A stretch of DNA of 64,000 bases from positions 310,001 through 374,000 of the forward strand of contig JAHLKG010000011.1 in assembly GCA_025526995.1 (NCBI GenBank), in the 5' to 3' direction. Below the pieces are notes generated by a model. The model had not been told where the DNA came from. It searched no databases and saw only the letters and a list, made by a program, of their open reading frames with translations. A program made the translations under genes and the position numbers. This DNA comes from Powellomyces hirtus. Its lineage: Eukaryota; Chytridiomycota; Chytridiomycetes; Spizellomycetales; Powellomycetaceae. Shown in pieces: positions 21,986 through 34,500 of this stretch (position 1 is the first letter of the stretch; the number at the start of each line of letters is the position of its first letter).

Positions 21986-23159
21986 ATGACCGATCTCGAC
22001 CACCCCTGCATCCTTAAGGCAGGGTACCTCTCGCTCAAGAGGAGCCCGCTCGCCCCTGTCAAAAAGTACCTTATCCTGTGTGCCCCACTTTCCACCAGGG
22101 ACATTCAGGAGGTGTACTCTCAGGTCTTTCACGTTGACCCAAAGGATGGACTTGACAACAAGAGCCTTCCTTGGCTAGGAAACATTGCTTGTGCCGCCGT
22201 CAAAGGTGAGAGACATCTCAGTGACAAGAAGGAGGCGGAAAAGGGAGGAGAGACGTGAAAGAGGAAGGAATACCGACCAAGAGACGGAGGGGCTTTTTCC
22301 CAGCACAAAGCTCGGGATAGCGGGAGACGGAGAAGGGCGGCAGGCCGGGGGGTTTGAGCGGAGCAGGGGAATGTGTGTGTTTTATTCACATTTTGGGCAA
22401 GGGGAAGCCAGGAAATGGAGTTCTTTGTCTCTTCCTTTCCAGCTGTCTAACGCTCTTATTGTTTCCCCACATTTCAAAGGCACTCCATTGTTGATTGTAC
22501 TGTCGTCCGAAACCTCGTCTGCTGCACCTACCTTTATCCAGTTTAGCGACATCCGCGCAATCTCTGACGAAGGGCAACTGCGATCAGCGTGCAACTTTGC
22601 CTTGCACGTTGACACCAAACCGTACGACTACCGCTTCTCCGCTTCATCGTCTACCGACTATCAGCAGTGGAATTCTGCATTTGGCCGTGCCATGAGCATC
22701 CTCACCGACCGGACCATGGGCGGTATCCGCGACAGCCAAAACTCATCAGACAGCAACCTCAATGCCATGCTGTTTGATTTTGAGCAGCAACAGCAGAACG
22801 ATGACGGCGGGTCCGTGCCCAGACACGTCAGCAGCGTTCCTAGCGTCACTGCCACTGCGTCTCGGGACTGGGGCACGACCTCGTCTTCTGCATCTCCCCC
22901 TTCGTCTCCAATGCACCACAACCGTCGACAGAAAGTGCCCATTCTTCCACACCACATCGCCCCGCCCAGCATGTCTCGCAAGTACACACTGGGTCAGGAC
23001 CGCCCTCAGTCTCCTGGCGGGTCAAGCATGGATCGCCCTTCTTCGTCTTCTACAAGGTCCGGCGCTGGTTCGCCTGGAACTCTTACCTCACCCCGCACTT
23101 CGGACTCTAGCCGTTACGATCTTCCTCCCGATGAAATCATCGATGCTCCAGAGCATTGA
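21986..23159 (+). CDS. PH-domain protein with disordered Ser-rich tail
   Basis: Exons: join(21986..22205, 22480..23159), 299 aa, in phase; donor TCAAAG|GTGAGA, acceptor TTTCAAAG. The first ~165 residues form a pleckstrin-homology layout: AGYLSLKRSP...KKYLILCAPL at the start, PTFIQFSDIRAISDE in the middle, FALHVDTKPYDYRFSASSS, then the closing helix with the invariant tryptophan (TDYQQWNSAFGRAMSIL). PH domains bind phosphoinositides or partner proteins at membranes. The basic residues near the first strand fit lipid binding, but that is inference. The tail is Ser/Pro-rich with a short polyglutamine and many SP/TP sites. The 274-nt intron is longer than most here. Confidence 0.82.
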
Positions 23160-23720
23160 TTTCGGCCGGCCCAAAATCTTACTTATTGAACAAAACTGCT
23201 AGGCACTCTGCATGCAAATGTCTGTTCCTCCTTGCTGAACATCACACGATGTTCACATGACCAATTACCGGCTCAGTCCTATCTCGACCTGTTACCCGCG
23301 TGCGGTAAAATCCTAATATCTATAGATGTAGAGTATCTCCCTTGTTTCGTCTTGGCGTATTTCTAAGTCCTTTATTACTGTAGTTCGTTTTGTTGTAAAC
23401 TCTTTTTTTTTCTTTGCTTTTTGGTGTATGTTCAACGATGAAATATGAGACTCTATTTGGCCTTACACTTTGATCACTGTCTTGTTCAAAAGAAATGTCT
23501 TCTGTTTTCTTGACGATTCACAACACCGGTAAGAAGACTTGAAAGAGAGCCGAAAGTGATTACGTTTCGCCGCGCGACTGACATACTCGCGGCTCCGCGA
23601 CCTTCTGCCAAAAACATCGACGGAAAGATCTTCCTTGCCCCGCACGTGGCCGCAATTCCATTGTAAGGCCATTAACAAACAAAAATCTTATCCCACCTGG
23701 AGGAAGCACGGCAGCACAGC
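23160..23720. other. Intergenic, 3' UTR and VPS54 upstream region
   Basis: 561 bp with AT-rich 3' sequence and a T-run near 23403-23412. No gene seen. Confidence 0.4.
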
Positions 23721-26700
23721 ATGTCGTTTCTTTCAAATTTCACCCGCACGCGGACAGACGCCGGACACAAAAGGTCAATGTCAACACCCATGGACTCCAA
23801 CCCCAACCAGACTCAATTGCGAGAAAAGGATATGAAACAATCACCATCCGCGGACGTACTCACACTCCGAAAAAGCGTCGTAGCCGAGAACCCTTTAGAA
23901 GAGGTGATACAGGGTGAGCATGCGTGGACCATTCGGGATATCGGCAACAATGCAATATCGGTGAGAAACAACTTGCGCACTTGGCGGCCCGAATGGGCCT
24001 GCAACTTGAAAGGAGTTCCTGTCCGCGCGCACTTTGTGGGACTCGTCCTCAAGTATATACGTACCATTCAATTTAGGGGATCCTCAATGACCCAAATGAC
24101 TTGGGCAAGGGCGGTTCAAAAGTGTTTAAAGGCATGGGATTGGGGCTGGGTCTTGGGTCAACAACCGGCATGGAGACAGCACCGCCAGCCGCGCCGACCA
24201 ACATACGGAAGGTACAGAACACGGAGTTCGACCCGTACATTAAGTCGCTGGGAGAAGTGTATGGGCGATATCAGCTGAATCGGGCGTTGGGGCTAGCGAA
24301 CGCGACCGAGGGTACGCCAACACTGGGGTTCGGCGTGGATGCGCCGTCCCCCTCGTTTGCGAACCTGGAGGAGATAACCACCCGTCTCGGGGTTCAATCT
24401 CCGCTGAAAAAGAGCGCTGGGTCGCCTGGCACGGCGTCGGCGATGCAGAGAAGCAATCGGTCTGACAACGCGCCGGGATTGGAGACGGTGCCCAAGATTT
24501 TCATGGAGCCCGAGTTCAATCTCAGCAACCCGCACACATTCGCCTTTGTGTGCGAAAATAGCGATATCACTCAACCCATACCGTCCGACTCGACCAACAC
24601 CAACGGCGCGCTGCAAGAGAAACTCTCCCATTACCTCGACACGGTCGAGATTCACCTCATCAAGGAGATCTCGCACCGCTCAACATCCTTCTTTGCTGCC
24701 CTAGCCAATCTGCAAGCTCTTCATCAGGAGACGTTTGACTGCGTGGCGCAGATAACAGCGTTGCGAAAGAAGCTCAGCAACGTGTCCAAAACCACGACGA
24801 AGAAAGGCCTGGAAGTCGTGCGGACAAAACGGCGGCGAGGCAACCTGGGCGTGCTGTACAATGGCGTGAAATTGGTCGCAGAAGTCCGGCAGACCCAACC
24901 GATGATTCATATTCTCCTGGACCAGGGCGACTATGTTGGCGCGTTGGACATGATTGAGCACGCGGGGCTGGTTCTTCGTGGAGCCGACATCAATGGCAAG
25001 GATGCGAATGACGGCAGCGACCGCGCGGTCCTAACTCAGGGAGTTGAAGTTGTGCGGAACACGTCGATTGTCTCACAAAGCCTCGACCTCCGCCGCGTTC
25101 GTGCACTAGCGAGCTTCAGTGCACAGCTGCTCAACATGTCGCGCACAATGGGATCCATCATGAAAAGCGAGTTAGTGAAAATCATCCTTGCCGATGTTCG
25201 TGAGACTGTCGCCACCATGGATGCGTCAAAAGTCTCCTCTCGACTGAACGGCGCACCCGCTTCGAATTGGGTTAAAAACATGCTCAGCAACACCTACACC
25301 TACTCGGTCGCGTCACCGGTCACAACGACCATTGGTGCGGCGCTGATTGTCGGCGAGGAACGACTTAAATCGAGATTGTTGCCGCTGGTCCTGGGGCTCC
25401 TGCGGATGGATCAGTTGGGCAGCGCCCTGCAGGCGTACAAGGAGGCGCTGCTGAAAGAGGTGAAGGCCATGTCCAAGAAGTATTACCCATCCCTCTCAAC
25501 GACAGATTCCTATGCCGCGCTCTCATCACCTCAAGTGGGGTCGCCGCTAACGCCACTCAGCGCCAATCCTGACAAAAATCAGCAAACGCAAAGTCCTCTA
25601 GCGCGGCAACTTCGTGGGATGACATTCGAGGCTTTCTTTGATCTCCTTCTGATGGTTTACATCACCCTCCTGCACGTTCTTCAACGCGTGACCATCGTGC
25701 ATGAAATTGTGGTTCTCATTGTCAAAGAAGCCCAAGAACGTGGCGTGGTTATTGGCGCCGACAGCGCAAAGTACCTGGAATCCTACGCCGCCACGACCAT
25801 CAATGCAGACAACAACCCAACTTCACCTAAAGCCCATCCCAACAAGCTCCGCAAAAATGCCAGCGAAGATGAAGACGAGTTTGGCACGTCTAACACCACA
25901 CTCGATCTCGACAATCCAACCCTCATGGGCGCGGGTCTGGCGTCCAAAGAAGAACTGGCCGCCTCAACGGAGATGATGGATTCTGCCCAGTGCTCCACTT
26001 ATGGACAGATGATTTCCGAGTCCAGTGATGTGCTCTTCTCGGCGTCGGATTTGGCTCATGTGCGATGTGCAAAGCTGATTGGTGTTCGGTCGGATCAGAA
26101 TGCACAGCTGGCACCTGCAGAATTCTTCCGCCTGTTTGGCGCCACGTGGGAGTTTATCGTGGGCGGTGAGACACTGTGTGGGAGAATGTGCTTTGGTCTC
26201 AAAGGGACTTTGTTGTCGCAGGTAAGGCGGTCCCTGCTCCGGTTCCGAACCCCCGAAAAGCTCGTCCTCACCCACTCGCCAACTTCTCAACCTGTCATCA
26301 GGCCAAAGCCTTCATCAATCGCTTCCACGAAGAGAAATCTAAACAAATTGCACACATTGTCGAAAATGAGCAATGGGCGCAAGCCGAAGTACCACTCGAT
26401 TTCCAACAACTCGTCCTCCAATACTTCCAAGACCTTCCCCCGCAGTCACCCATCACCGACCGCGTCTCCAGCGATGAATCCCTCGATCGCCATCACAGCA
26501 CCATCGACGAAGACGATGCGTCACCCAGCGGTGCCGGACTATCAGGTTCCATGCAGAGTCTCAATGCGTCCGAGAAAAACCAGCGGCATTTGTCGATTGA
26601 TCGCCGGAAATATAATGTGGTGGCCTGTGTCCTTCTCTTTCTGAAAATGATGACAGAGTATATTCAGTGCATGGAGAGTATACCAGCCCTGACCACGGAC

Positions 26701-28089
26701 GTGCTAAACAGGATTGCGGATGCGTTGAAGGTGCGCATTGACTGAACTCGGGGGCAGCTCAGTTGACAACCGTCTTATTCCTCTTTTTTCAAAACAGCTC
26801 TTCAACTCTCGGACATGCCAGGTCATCCTCGGAGCGGGCGCGATGCGGTCCGCGGGCTTGAAAAACATTTCCGCCAAACACATTGCCTTGGCCGCCCAAG
26901 CCCTCGCTGTCATCATCGCCGTCATCCCGCACATCAAAGACAGAATCCAACGCTACCTGCCCCCGAAACAGCATGTGCTGTTGGGGGATTTTGATCGGTT
27001 GTTGAGGGTACGTAAAACATTTCACAGCAGAGAAGAAAAGCATCGCAGATGTTAAAGTGTTCCAAAAACATGAGAGAAAGAGCATATTGCTAATAATGCT
27101 GGATTCTTCTTGATTTTTTCATTTTGTAGGATTATAAAGATCATCAGTCAGAGTTGTACGGGAAACTGATCTCCATCATGGAGGATTTCTGTATCGCGCA
27201 GTCCGATCGGTTGCAGGTGAGTTTAGGCGACCGGCTGAAATTACACCACATGTTTGTTGATGTTGCTCTTTTCTCATGCCCTTTCTTTTCGCGCACATTC
27301 CAGGCAATCGATTGGGACAACCCAGACCCTTCCCAATTTTCGTCCGCCGAGCAGGCCAGCGTCGCCATGCTCGAAATCATCAAACAGACCGTCACGCTGC
27401 ATAAAGTGTTGACCCGATATTTACCGCTGGAGACGATGCGGGCAAGTGAACTGACATGGCTGTGATTTCGCTTGATCTTGGCAAGCTTACTTTTGTTTAT
27501 CTCTTTGTATTGGCTTATTGCAGAATGTCATGCTGGGTGTGTTCAAGGCGTACAACCAGTGTATCGGGGATAAGCTCAAAGACGTGGCGCTCTTCACGGG
27601 GGCCGGCAAAAACCGGTACGTGCGTGGTCAAACGTTCCACACACCCCCTTCTCTGTTTCTTCTCTGTTTCCTAACCAGCACCTCACATTGTTTCACAGAC
27701 TGCTCATTGACGTCCAACACCTCATCCAAAAACTTTCTGTCCTCGACGGTCTGGACGGGCCGGGTAACCACCTCGAAGTCGTTGTCAACAACATTAAAAT
27801 CCGCGACCGTCGCACATCCACCCTCAACGCCTCCGCCATCGCTGCCGCCCAGCAACACCACCAACAACAAACACAACACCCAAACAACGCCCGCGGAGAG
27901 TCGCCGGGCATGCGGTCGTCGTCAGATCACCCATCCCCGGTACAGAACAGTGCCAGCCACGCGCCATCAAGTCCCTCATCTGCCAATGCCCAACCGCCAC
28001 CACCACAACAGCAGAAGAAAACCAACTTTGCGTCCGCGTTTGGAAATATGCTCAAAACAAAGAATGCGAATTTGCAGGGTGCAGGGTGA
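23721..28089 (+). CDS. VPS54: Vps54-like subunit of the GARP tethering complex
   Basis: Eight exons: join(23721..23960, 24077..26221, 26302..26730, 26798..27007, 27130..27216, 27304..27441, 27524..27615, 27699..28089), 1243 aa, in phase. The N-terminal part carries FDPYIKSLGEVYGRYQ and a long helical bundle region (LSHYLDTVEIHLIKEISHRS, FDCVAQITALRKKLSNV) typical of Vps54_N. The C-terminal part has CQVILGAGAMRSAGLKNISAKH, the most conserved Vps54 block, then KDHQSELYGKLISIMED and LHKVLTRYLP. GARP tethers endosome-derived vesicles at the trans-Golgi. The tail is Gln/Ser-rich and disordered. The intron after 27441 starts with GC (CGG|GCAAGT), the only GC-AG intron I needed in a conserved gene here. 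Confidence 0.93.
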
Positions 28090-28399
28090 GGACATTCAGC
28101 TGTAGCATCAGCAGCAGCAGCATTTGCAAACCATCACTACACCCGCACACAAATGTACACACCACAATCTGATCCCGACAAACCTCACCACGCAAATTGT
28201 TAATTTATTTTGGACACCCCCGCAGCTAAGGCATTCATTTGGATTTTTTTGTCGTTAGTCTCTCTATCATCTGTTACAATATATACCTGTTGTTCTGTCA
28301 TTTTCTCATGCGCTCAAACCCGAACAGCCGGCAAGCTAACTGATCATGTTAAGATACGGAGTTATGATAATAGATATAACAACCCAGAACCTCGCATCA

Positions 28400-28473
28400 G
28401 CTCTCTTAGCTCAGTTGGTTAGAGCGTGGTGCTAATAACGCCAAGGTCACAGGTTCGACCCCTGTAGGGAGCA
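28400..28473 (+). tRNA. tRNA-Ile (AAU)
   Basis: 74-nt cloverleaf. GCTCTCT pairs with AGGGAGC, D-arm AGCTCAGTTGGTTAGAGC, anticodon loop CTAATAA with anticodon AAT, T-arm GGTTCGACC. A T-run follows within ten bases. Confidence 0.95.
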
Positions 28474-28675
28474 ATCAGTTTTTTGTTATTGTTTTATCTT
28501 TCGATGCTGCTAAGACGGTAGATGGCAACTTCTTGTTACCGTTTTGGTACGTTCCACTCCGGCCGAATATACAAGAAAGATCAGAAGTTGATCTGAAAGC
28601 GAACTCGACCTGGTAAGCCCGCTGCTACACGTTTGTGACAATAGATCGATCGACAAAAAGCAAAACATTCTGTTG

Positions 28676-28747
28676 TACTCCCACTCAGGATCGAACTGAG
28701 GACCTTTGCCGTGTGAAGGCAACGTTATGCCACTAAACCATAGGAGC
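28676..28747 (-). tRNA. tRNA-Val (CAC), copy 1 of 4
   Basis: 72-nt cloverleaf. GCTCCTA pairs with TGGGAGT, anticodon stem TTGCC/GGCAA with loop TTCACAC gives anticodon CAC, T-arm GTTCGATCC. Identical to the copies at 31276, 35144 and 39948. Confidence 0.95.
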
Positions 28748-29178
28748 GACCATAGGAACGGAGAGCTGTTGGCTTGGCCATATTCCGTGTTACTAAGATC
28801 ACAAGTGCCTTTGCTGTTCTCGAATAGTTACATTTCACGGAGAATACAGGAAAAACAGAAAGGTTGTGTCAATAGGACACACATGTGAAGGAAAGATATC
28901 ATAATAAAAAATGTGGAAAACAAATGGTCATTCCGATTCGTGCGGAAATCATTCCACATAGCGAATATGCCATGAAAGAAAGAATATACTAAAGAGGAGA
29001 ACATTCGCCGCGGCCCGGCAGGTCGATCGATGCTAATGGTCTAAGGATCATTGAGCGCTTGTTGAGTGTATGGTGAGGGCTTACGCCTGTATTGGGATAG
29101 TGAGTTCATGCACGAATGGAGCAAACGCCATCGTTTTGCCATAACATACCTTGCATTTATGTTGGGAGGATAATGACT
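28748..29178. other. Intergenic, no gene recognised
   Basis: 431 bp between tRNA-Val and the stop of the perilipin-like gene. AT-rich around 28890-29000; nothing recognised. Confidence 0.4.
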
Positions 29179-30084
29179 TTAAGTGGATTGTGCCTTCTGG
29201 CTGGGGAAGGTAGCCTTGACCTCGTTCCACGCCACGGAAGCGTTGTTCATGTAGTACTTGTCCGTAGCATCGAGAGAGGACACGACGCTGTTAATAGTTC
29301 CAACGGTGGTACCGACGACCTTCTCCTTGGTAGAGTAAACAGTGTTCACTGTGCGGTCTTTGGTGCTGGCGGCAGTGTTGACAGACCATTCCAGAGCCCC
29401 GGAGATGGATCTGGGAAGGATGTTCTTGGCCGTCTCGATGGGAGCAGCGGCGGCAGAGGCGACGGTCTCGTATGTTTGTTCCGCGCGACCGACAATGCTG
29501 ACGGGAAGAACCTTCTTGGCAGTGTTGTGGGTGGTAGCGGCAGTGTAGTTGACTACGGATTTGGTGGTGTCCACAGCCTTGTTGGAAATGGAAGCCGCAG
29601 TTCCGTAGGCATATCCGGTGACGGCAGAGACGGCTCCGGCACCAGCGCCAACAACGGATGCGGTGGTCTGGACGTAGAAACGAACGGCCTTGGCGGCACC
29701 ACCAATGGAGAGAGACGCGGCGGCTCGGGTAGCAGACAGACCGGCGTTGACGGTGGCGCGGGCAGCTCCAACGGTAGTTCCTACGGCCTTGGAGGCGCTT
29801 CGCTGAGCGGTAGAGGCGGCCGAGGTAGCTGCAGAACGAGCCTTTCCAACGACCGATTGAGTTTCTTGTTGAGCCTGGGTTGCGACACCCTGGGAAAATT
29901 CGGCAGCGGCAGCTACCTGAGGGGCAACGGCATCCTTCGCCGATTTAGTAAAGTCACTGACGTGAGCACGGGGGCCGTTGATCTGCTCCTGCACGGCGCG
30001 AGTGGTCTTCTGAGCGGTCTCTTTGGCCTTCTGGACGGAGTCGCCGTTCAGCTGGGTGTTGACGGTCTGCGAGTAGGTAGTCAT
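29179..30084 (-). CDS. Ala/Thr/Ser-rich amphipathic protein, perilipin/LEA-like
   Basis: Single-exon, 301 aa, ATG 30084, stop TAA 29179. The whole chain is built of short Ala-, Val-, Thr- and Ser-rich helices with regularly spaced Lys/Arg (AKETAQKTTRAVQEQ, KARSAATSAASTAQRSASKAV, STKDRTVNTVYSTKEKVVGT). No cysteine is visible and there is no true membrane segment, apart from a Gly/Ala/Val-rich weakly hydrophobic middle (VVGAGAGAVSAVTGYAYG). Such 11-residue-like amphipathic repeats are typical of perilipins and other lipid-droplet coat proteins and of LEA/apolipoprotein-like proteins. Binding to lipid droplets is the best guess, from composition only. A donor-like GTAAGTT on this strand at about 30438 and TTTCTCTAG just upstream of the ATG suggest a 5' UTR intron. 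Confidence 0.8.
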   Translation of the reverse strand: MTTYSQTVNTQLNGDSVQKAKETAQKTTRAVQEQINGPRAHVSDFTKSAKDAVAPQVAAAAEFSQGVATQAQQETQSVVGKARSAATSAASTAQRSASKAVGTTVGAARATVNAGLSATRAAASLSIGGAAKAVRFYVQTTASVVGAGAGAVSAVTGYAYGTAASISNKAVDTTKSVVNYTAATTHNTAKKVLPVSIVGRAEQTYETVASAAAAPIETAKNILPRSISGALEWSVNTAASTKDRTVNTVYSTKEKVVGTTVGTINSVVSSLDATDKYYMNNASVAWNEVKATFPSQKAQST

Positions 30085-31275
30085 TGTGTGATACTAGAGA
30101 AAACGGGAAAGCAGAAAATGCAACGAACGGTGAGTTGACAGCTTGCGTACGGTAGTGAGACAAGCGTGGGAAACTTGCTCAGAGGGGCGACATTCAGAAA
30201 AAAAACACAGGTTCAATGCGACATACCTTTATGTGATCCGAATTCAGGGGCAGGAAAAGAATGAGCAAGGATGGAGCGAGAGAAGGAGAAGAAGAAAAAG
30301 TACAGTGAGGTGTTGAAAAGAGCAAGAGTCACATCCGAGAGAAACAGGACAATCTTATCACAACAACAATCACGCAAGCATGCTACGAGGAAGCACGTGC
30401 ATGTGGAGCCTGCGAAGCGATGTATGACACAAGAAACTTACGTAGTTGTAGGGGTGGGAAGATGCGAGATGGTGGGAATGGAGGGGATGGAGATGCAAAA
30501 GTAGATGGGAGAAAGAATGAGGAAAGAGGGGACGCAGGGCGGTTTGTGAAGAAGATATATAAAAACGGACGAGGCACGAGGCAGCGGCCGAAAAGCAGCA
30601 GGTAGTAGTTGAGTGAGTGAAGTTGGGGAGGGAAAGACTAGCAGGAAAAGTGAATCAAAAAACGGCAGCCAGGAATTGCGCGTTGAACGATTCTGATTAT
30701 TATTATGTGAACGATGAAGAACGAAGGGGGCAAACCGCAGGCCGTGGGGTCTCAGTCAAAACAACAAGGCACTTTCTCTCAGAGCGCATGGCAAAGCGAT
30801 GCAGCAATACGCATGGCAGAACAGACTGACGCGTGCCAGTCCAGTCCAGACCAGACAAACAGGCCGGCCTGGAGGAGGCAAACCGGAAAAGGCAAAGCCC
30901 TCGTGCAACTGATGGGACCCGGTTATTATCGCATTTATTGCCATCGCACCGTCACGTCATGTCTGCGCCTGTTCTTCTAAATGGTGATACGCCGGCGTTT
31001 GTGGGTCTCAAATATGCCGGAATAAGCCCTATCCCCGGTCTCCTTAAATTTACACCCCTCCTTGCGGCTTGGCCTTCCGATATCTCCCTTGTCATATGGG
31101 ACGGCTACAACATCGACGCGTTTGGTTGTCCCTTTTCGGATCAAGTCGCGTCACAATTATCACATGTCAAATGAGTCATTTTGCGTTAACCTTGCTTCGC
31201 GGAATGAGCAGTTGTGACTCATACTGTGCCGCATTGCACTGAATGGATTTAGAAGGCACAGGTTGAGTGTAGAGC
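30085..31275. other. Intergenic upstream region
   Basis: Contains a probable 5' UTR intron of the perilipin-like gene and a TATATAAAAA element at about 30556-30565, followed by a purine-rich stretch. A 71-codon plus-strand frame opens at ATG 30959 (MSAPVLLNGDTPAFVGL) and ends at 31174. It is in an AT-balanced stretch without known relatives, so I do not call it a gene. Confidence 0.35.
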
Positions 31276-31347
31276 GCTCCTATGGTTTAGTGGCATAACG
31301 TTGCCTTCACACGGCAAAGGTCCTCAGTTCGATCCTGAGTGGGAGTA
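31276..31347 (+). tRNA. tRNA-Val (CAC), copy 2 of 4
   Basis: Identical 72 nt to the copies at 28676, 35144 and 39948 but on the plus strand; anticodon CAC. A T-rich run follows about 10 bp downstream. Confidence 0.95.
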
Positions 31348-31583
31348 CGACCATCATTTTTTGTTTTGTCGAAGCTGGTTTAGAAACGGAGTGATGTTAG
31401 AATGCATGTATATTCTTCTCTTTTATTCTGCAATCCAGCGAAGATGCAATCGGTGATGGCATCTAAGAGCGCTTTCTGAAATGTCGAGTTTTGGGCGCAA
31501 CGCCAAATCTCCGCCAGCAGAGTAAGGAGCGAGACCCTATGTACAGTGTTACAGTAATGAGTGCTGTCTGAAACGGGTATAGT

Positions 31584-34500
31584 CTATCGAGGACGGTGTT
31601 TGAGCGGAATAACGGGCGCGTAAACGCGTTTCAATCGTGTGAGCGCGGTGGCCCTTGGCGCGGGGGACGTTGCGGTTGATACTGATGAGGTGCTCGTGGT
31701 AGCGGTAATGGGAAGGCGGGGTGTGGTGCTTGTACTTGTTGAGCGAGTATTGTTTGTGCTGTTTTAGATGCAGAGGTCAGCGTGGAAAGAGCAGATGAGA
31801 CACTTTCAGGGGAAGGATGTAGAGCATGGCACGTACCGTAGAGCAGCAGGAGCACGTCTGGTAGGTACAGCGACAACCGATGGGCGTGTTTTCGTGATAA
31901 CAGGTAGCGTCAGCTGCTGCTGCTGCTGCTGTTTGACCTTACTCGTCCGCGGTCCGCTATCCCGCCTCGGCGTCACAACAAATCCCTCGTTGTTCTCTTC
32001 CGTATATCCCATCGCGCGGCGGGCCTCGACGCGGTGTTCGAGGATGTGCACGCGGCGGTCGAGCGCGTCGATGTTGTTTGCGGCGGCGTGGTCTTCGTCG
32101 TCGTTGGGGAGCAGAGCGGCAATGAGGGAGGGCGGGATAACGGTCCCTGAATGCTGAAGAGTCGAGAGACCGGATCGGACGGCGGAGAGGTGGGAATGCT
32201 GTGTTCGTTGGGTATGTGCTGCGTGCAGCATGCGAAGGTCATGGTCTGTTGCATGGAAGGAGGATCTACATGTGAACAAAAAGCGCGTCAACAAAGCGAA
32301 AGATAAGAAACGTACTTTCGAGGTAGGTAAAGTGAGCTTGGATCATCAGCTCGAGGTATTCTCTGCTGCGTTTGTCAAGAGACCGCGGTATACTCTAACG
32401 CAGTCAAATGTAAGAAATGCGATCTCTACGCGCCTGAAGCTAACGAATCGAGTATGTACTCACGGAGCGAATATTGCGTATCTCCTCATCAATCCCCTCG
32501 AGCCTCCGATTCGTCTCCGCCTCCTCCTCCGCATCACCAGGTGTCCGCACCAAGAGTTCCCTTTGGTTCAGAAACAAGCCCTGCAGCATCTCCCTCATTT
32601 CCGTGAACATGGACTGTTCTGGCGGAGTGGTTGCATACACGAGGGACAGTGACGATCCTTTCGTGCTGGGTCGACGCTGAAGCTGCTGTTGTCCTGGGGG
32701 CACCAGCAACTGTCCGCGGACGCTCAAGCTGTTTCTGCGGGAAGTAGGGAGTGCGAGCGTGCTTTCTGCGCGCACGAGCCGGTCTTTCAGCATCCCAATC
32801 TCGCTGTGAAGCAACTGGATGGTGGCATTGTAGGGAGATGATTGTGCCGCTTGTTGGGTTACCTGAGAGGAAAGCGGCGCATGATTAAGAACCGTTCTCC
32901 GGCGTATCTCGTACAATGCTCTCTTGGTTCTTACCCTGGTCTTGATTGTCCGCGCTCGAGTAGCATATTTCAGCGTGTTGAGAGTCTCATCAAAATTCGA
33001 GGATGCAGGACTGATGTTCGCAATCATGGCCGTCCTGCAATTTCCTCCCAACGAGTCCTAAACATCGAACCACAGTCCTTCAGGAACAAGTCACCTTAAC
33101 AACCGAACACTGGCTCTTCCATTGTTAGCTTACTTTCAATAGCCGAGTTAGCTTGCTGTCCCGGTAATTGACGTATTTGCCACGCTTCGACGGTTCCGCG
33201 AGGGCGGTGATGCAGTTTCCCAATGCGAGGAGGGAGCGGTTGATGTTTGCACCTTCAATCATGCGCATTCCGCGGTTCTATTTGGGTACAACAGGGAGAG
33301 GGTCAGCGTTTGTGGTGTCTGCTGCCGTGCAGGTTCAAATCGACCCCAAATACCTTTGTTTCTGCCGCACGCTCTAGAAGTTGAGAGGGACATCATGTCA
33401 TGAGACATGAATGATCTGTGATTGTCAAGTCAGCGAACGTACCGGACCCCGCGAGATCGATCATAGAAAGTTTGCCGAAGCGCTCAGTGCGGTTTCCTTT
33501 CTTTTCGATGGTGGTGCATCCAACCAGAACCTTGTCATTACAAAAAAGGCATTGAGAACTGGGGAAGCCCTCATGCAGTATATCCCTGCCTTTCTATTAT
33601 GCGTGTAATCACCTGCAGCACCGCATGCGACCTCGACGACACTTCATTGGCACCTGTCGCCTCCTGGGTTCTATACCTATTCCCCTTTCTCAAGAACGCC
33701 AAGACCTCATCCGGGCTGCGCGCGTTGACGGATGTAATACCCGCAACAACCACCCCGCGTCCGGCATCCTCGCGCAGGTCAAGGTAGTCGCTCTTCCCCG
33801 ACAAAAGGTCCCGGATGTTCTCGTTGTAGATCTCGAGGTAGGTGAGCGTGACGGTGTAGGTTTTGGTGGGTGTCGGTTGTGGCGGCGGGGTTGTGGGTGG
33901 GGCGAGAACGGTGAAGAGTTGTTGGAGAGTGAGCGAGATGATCCCTGGGCTGGTGTCCGTGCCCAGCATCGTGTAGGTTTTGCCGGCACCCGTCGCTCCT
34001 GCAGAGACAAGCCGACCCATCCGTTGCATCAGTTAGCTGTTTCCCCTAGCTCGAATAGACAAGCATGTCTTTATTCCCGAATACGAACCGTAAGCGAACA
34101 CAGTCGCATTGAACCCAGCGACGACGCCATCGATAAGACCCTTGACGGTGCGTGTAAACACCTCCTCCTGCGACGCTGTCTCGCCAAAGACCTGGTCGAA
34201 CGTATATATGCGTCCTTTCGGTCGTTCTTTGGTCCGCTGAAGAAAGTCATCGGTGCCTTCTGCAGGTGTTGGCTCGGTGATGCAGACGCTCTGAAATTTA
34301 CACACCAAGATCACACACCAAGCGGTTGAGGTAAGATTTGTAATGTCACTTGGAATGACATTGAAAAGGGACTACCAGTCCAAGTACGTACGTAGTCGTC
34401 GATGGCGCGGGCCGTCGTCTGGATGTTGTCCTTGATGATGTCTTTCGCGGCAAGCGGACGGATGCGGACCGAGACCTGCATCAGACAAGATGGTAGGGTA

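Noticed and set aside
29116..30138. 340-codon Gly/Ser-rich plus-strand frame
   Set aside because: It is antisense to the perilipin-like gene. The minus-strand frame has a proper ATG and a coherent amphipathic pattern; the plus frame is repetitive Gly/Ser.
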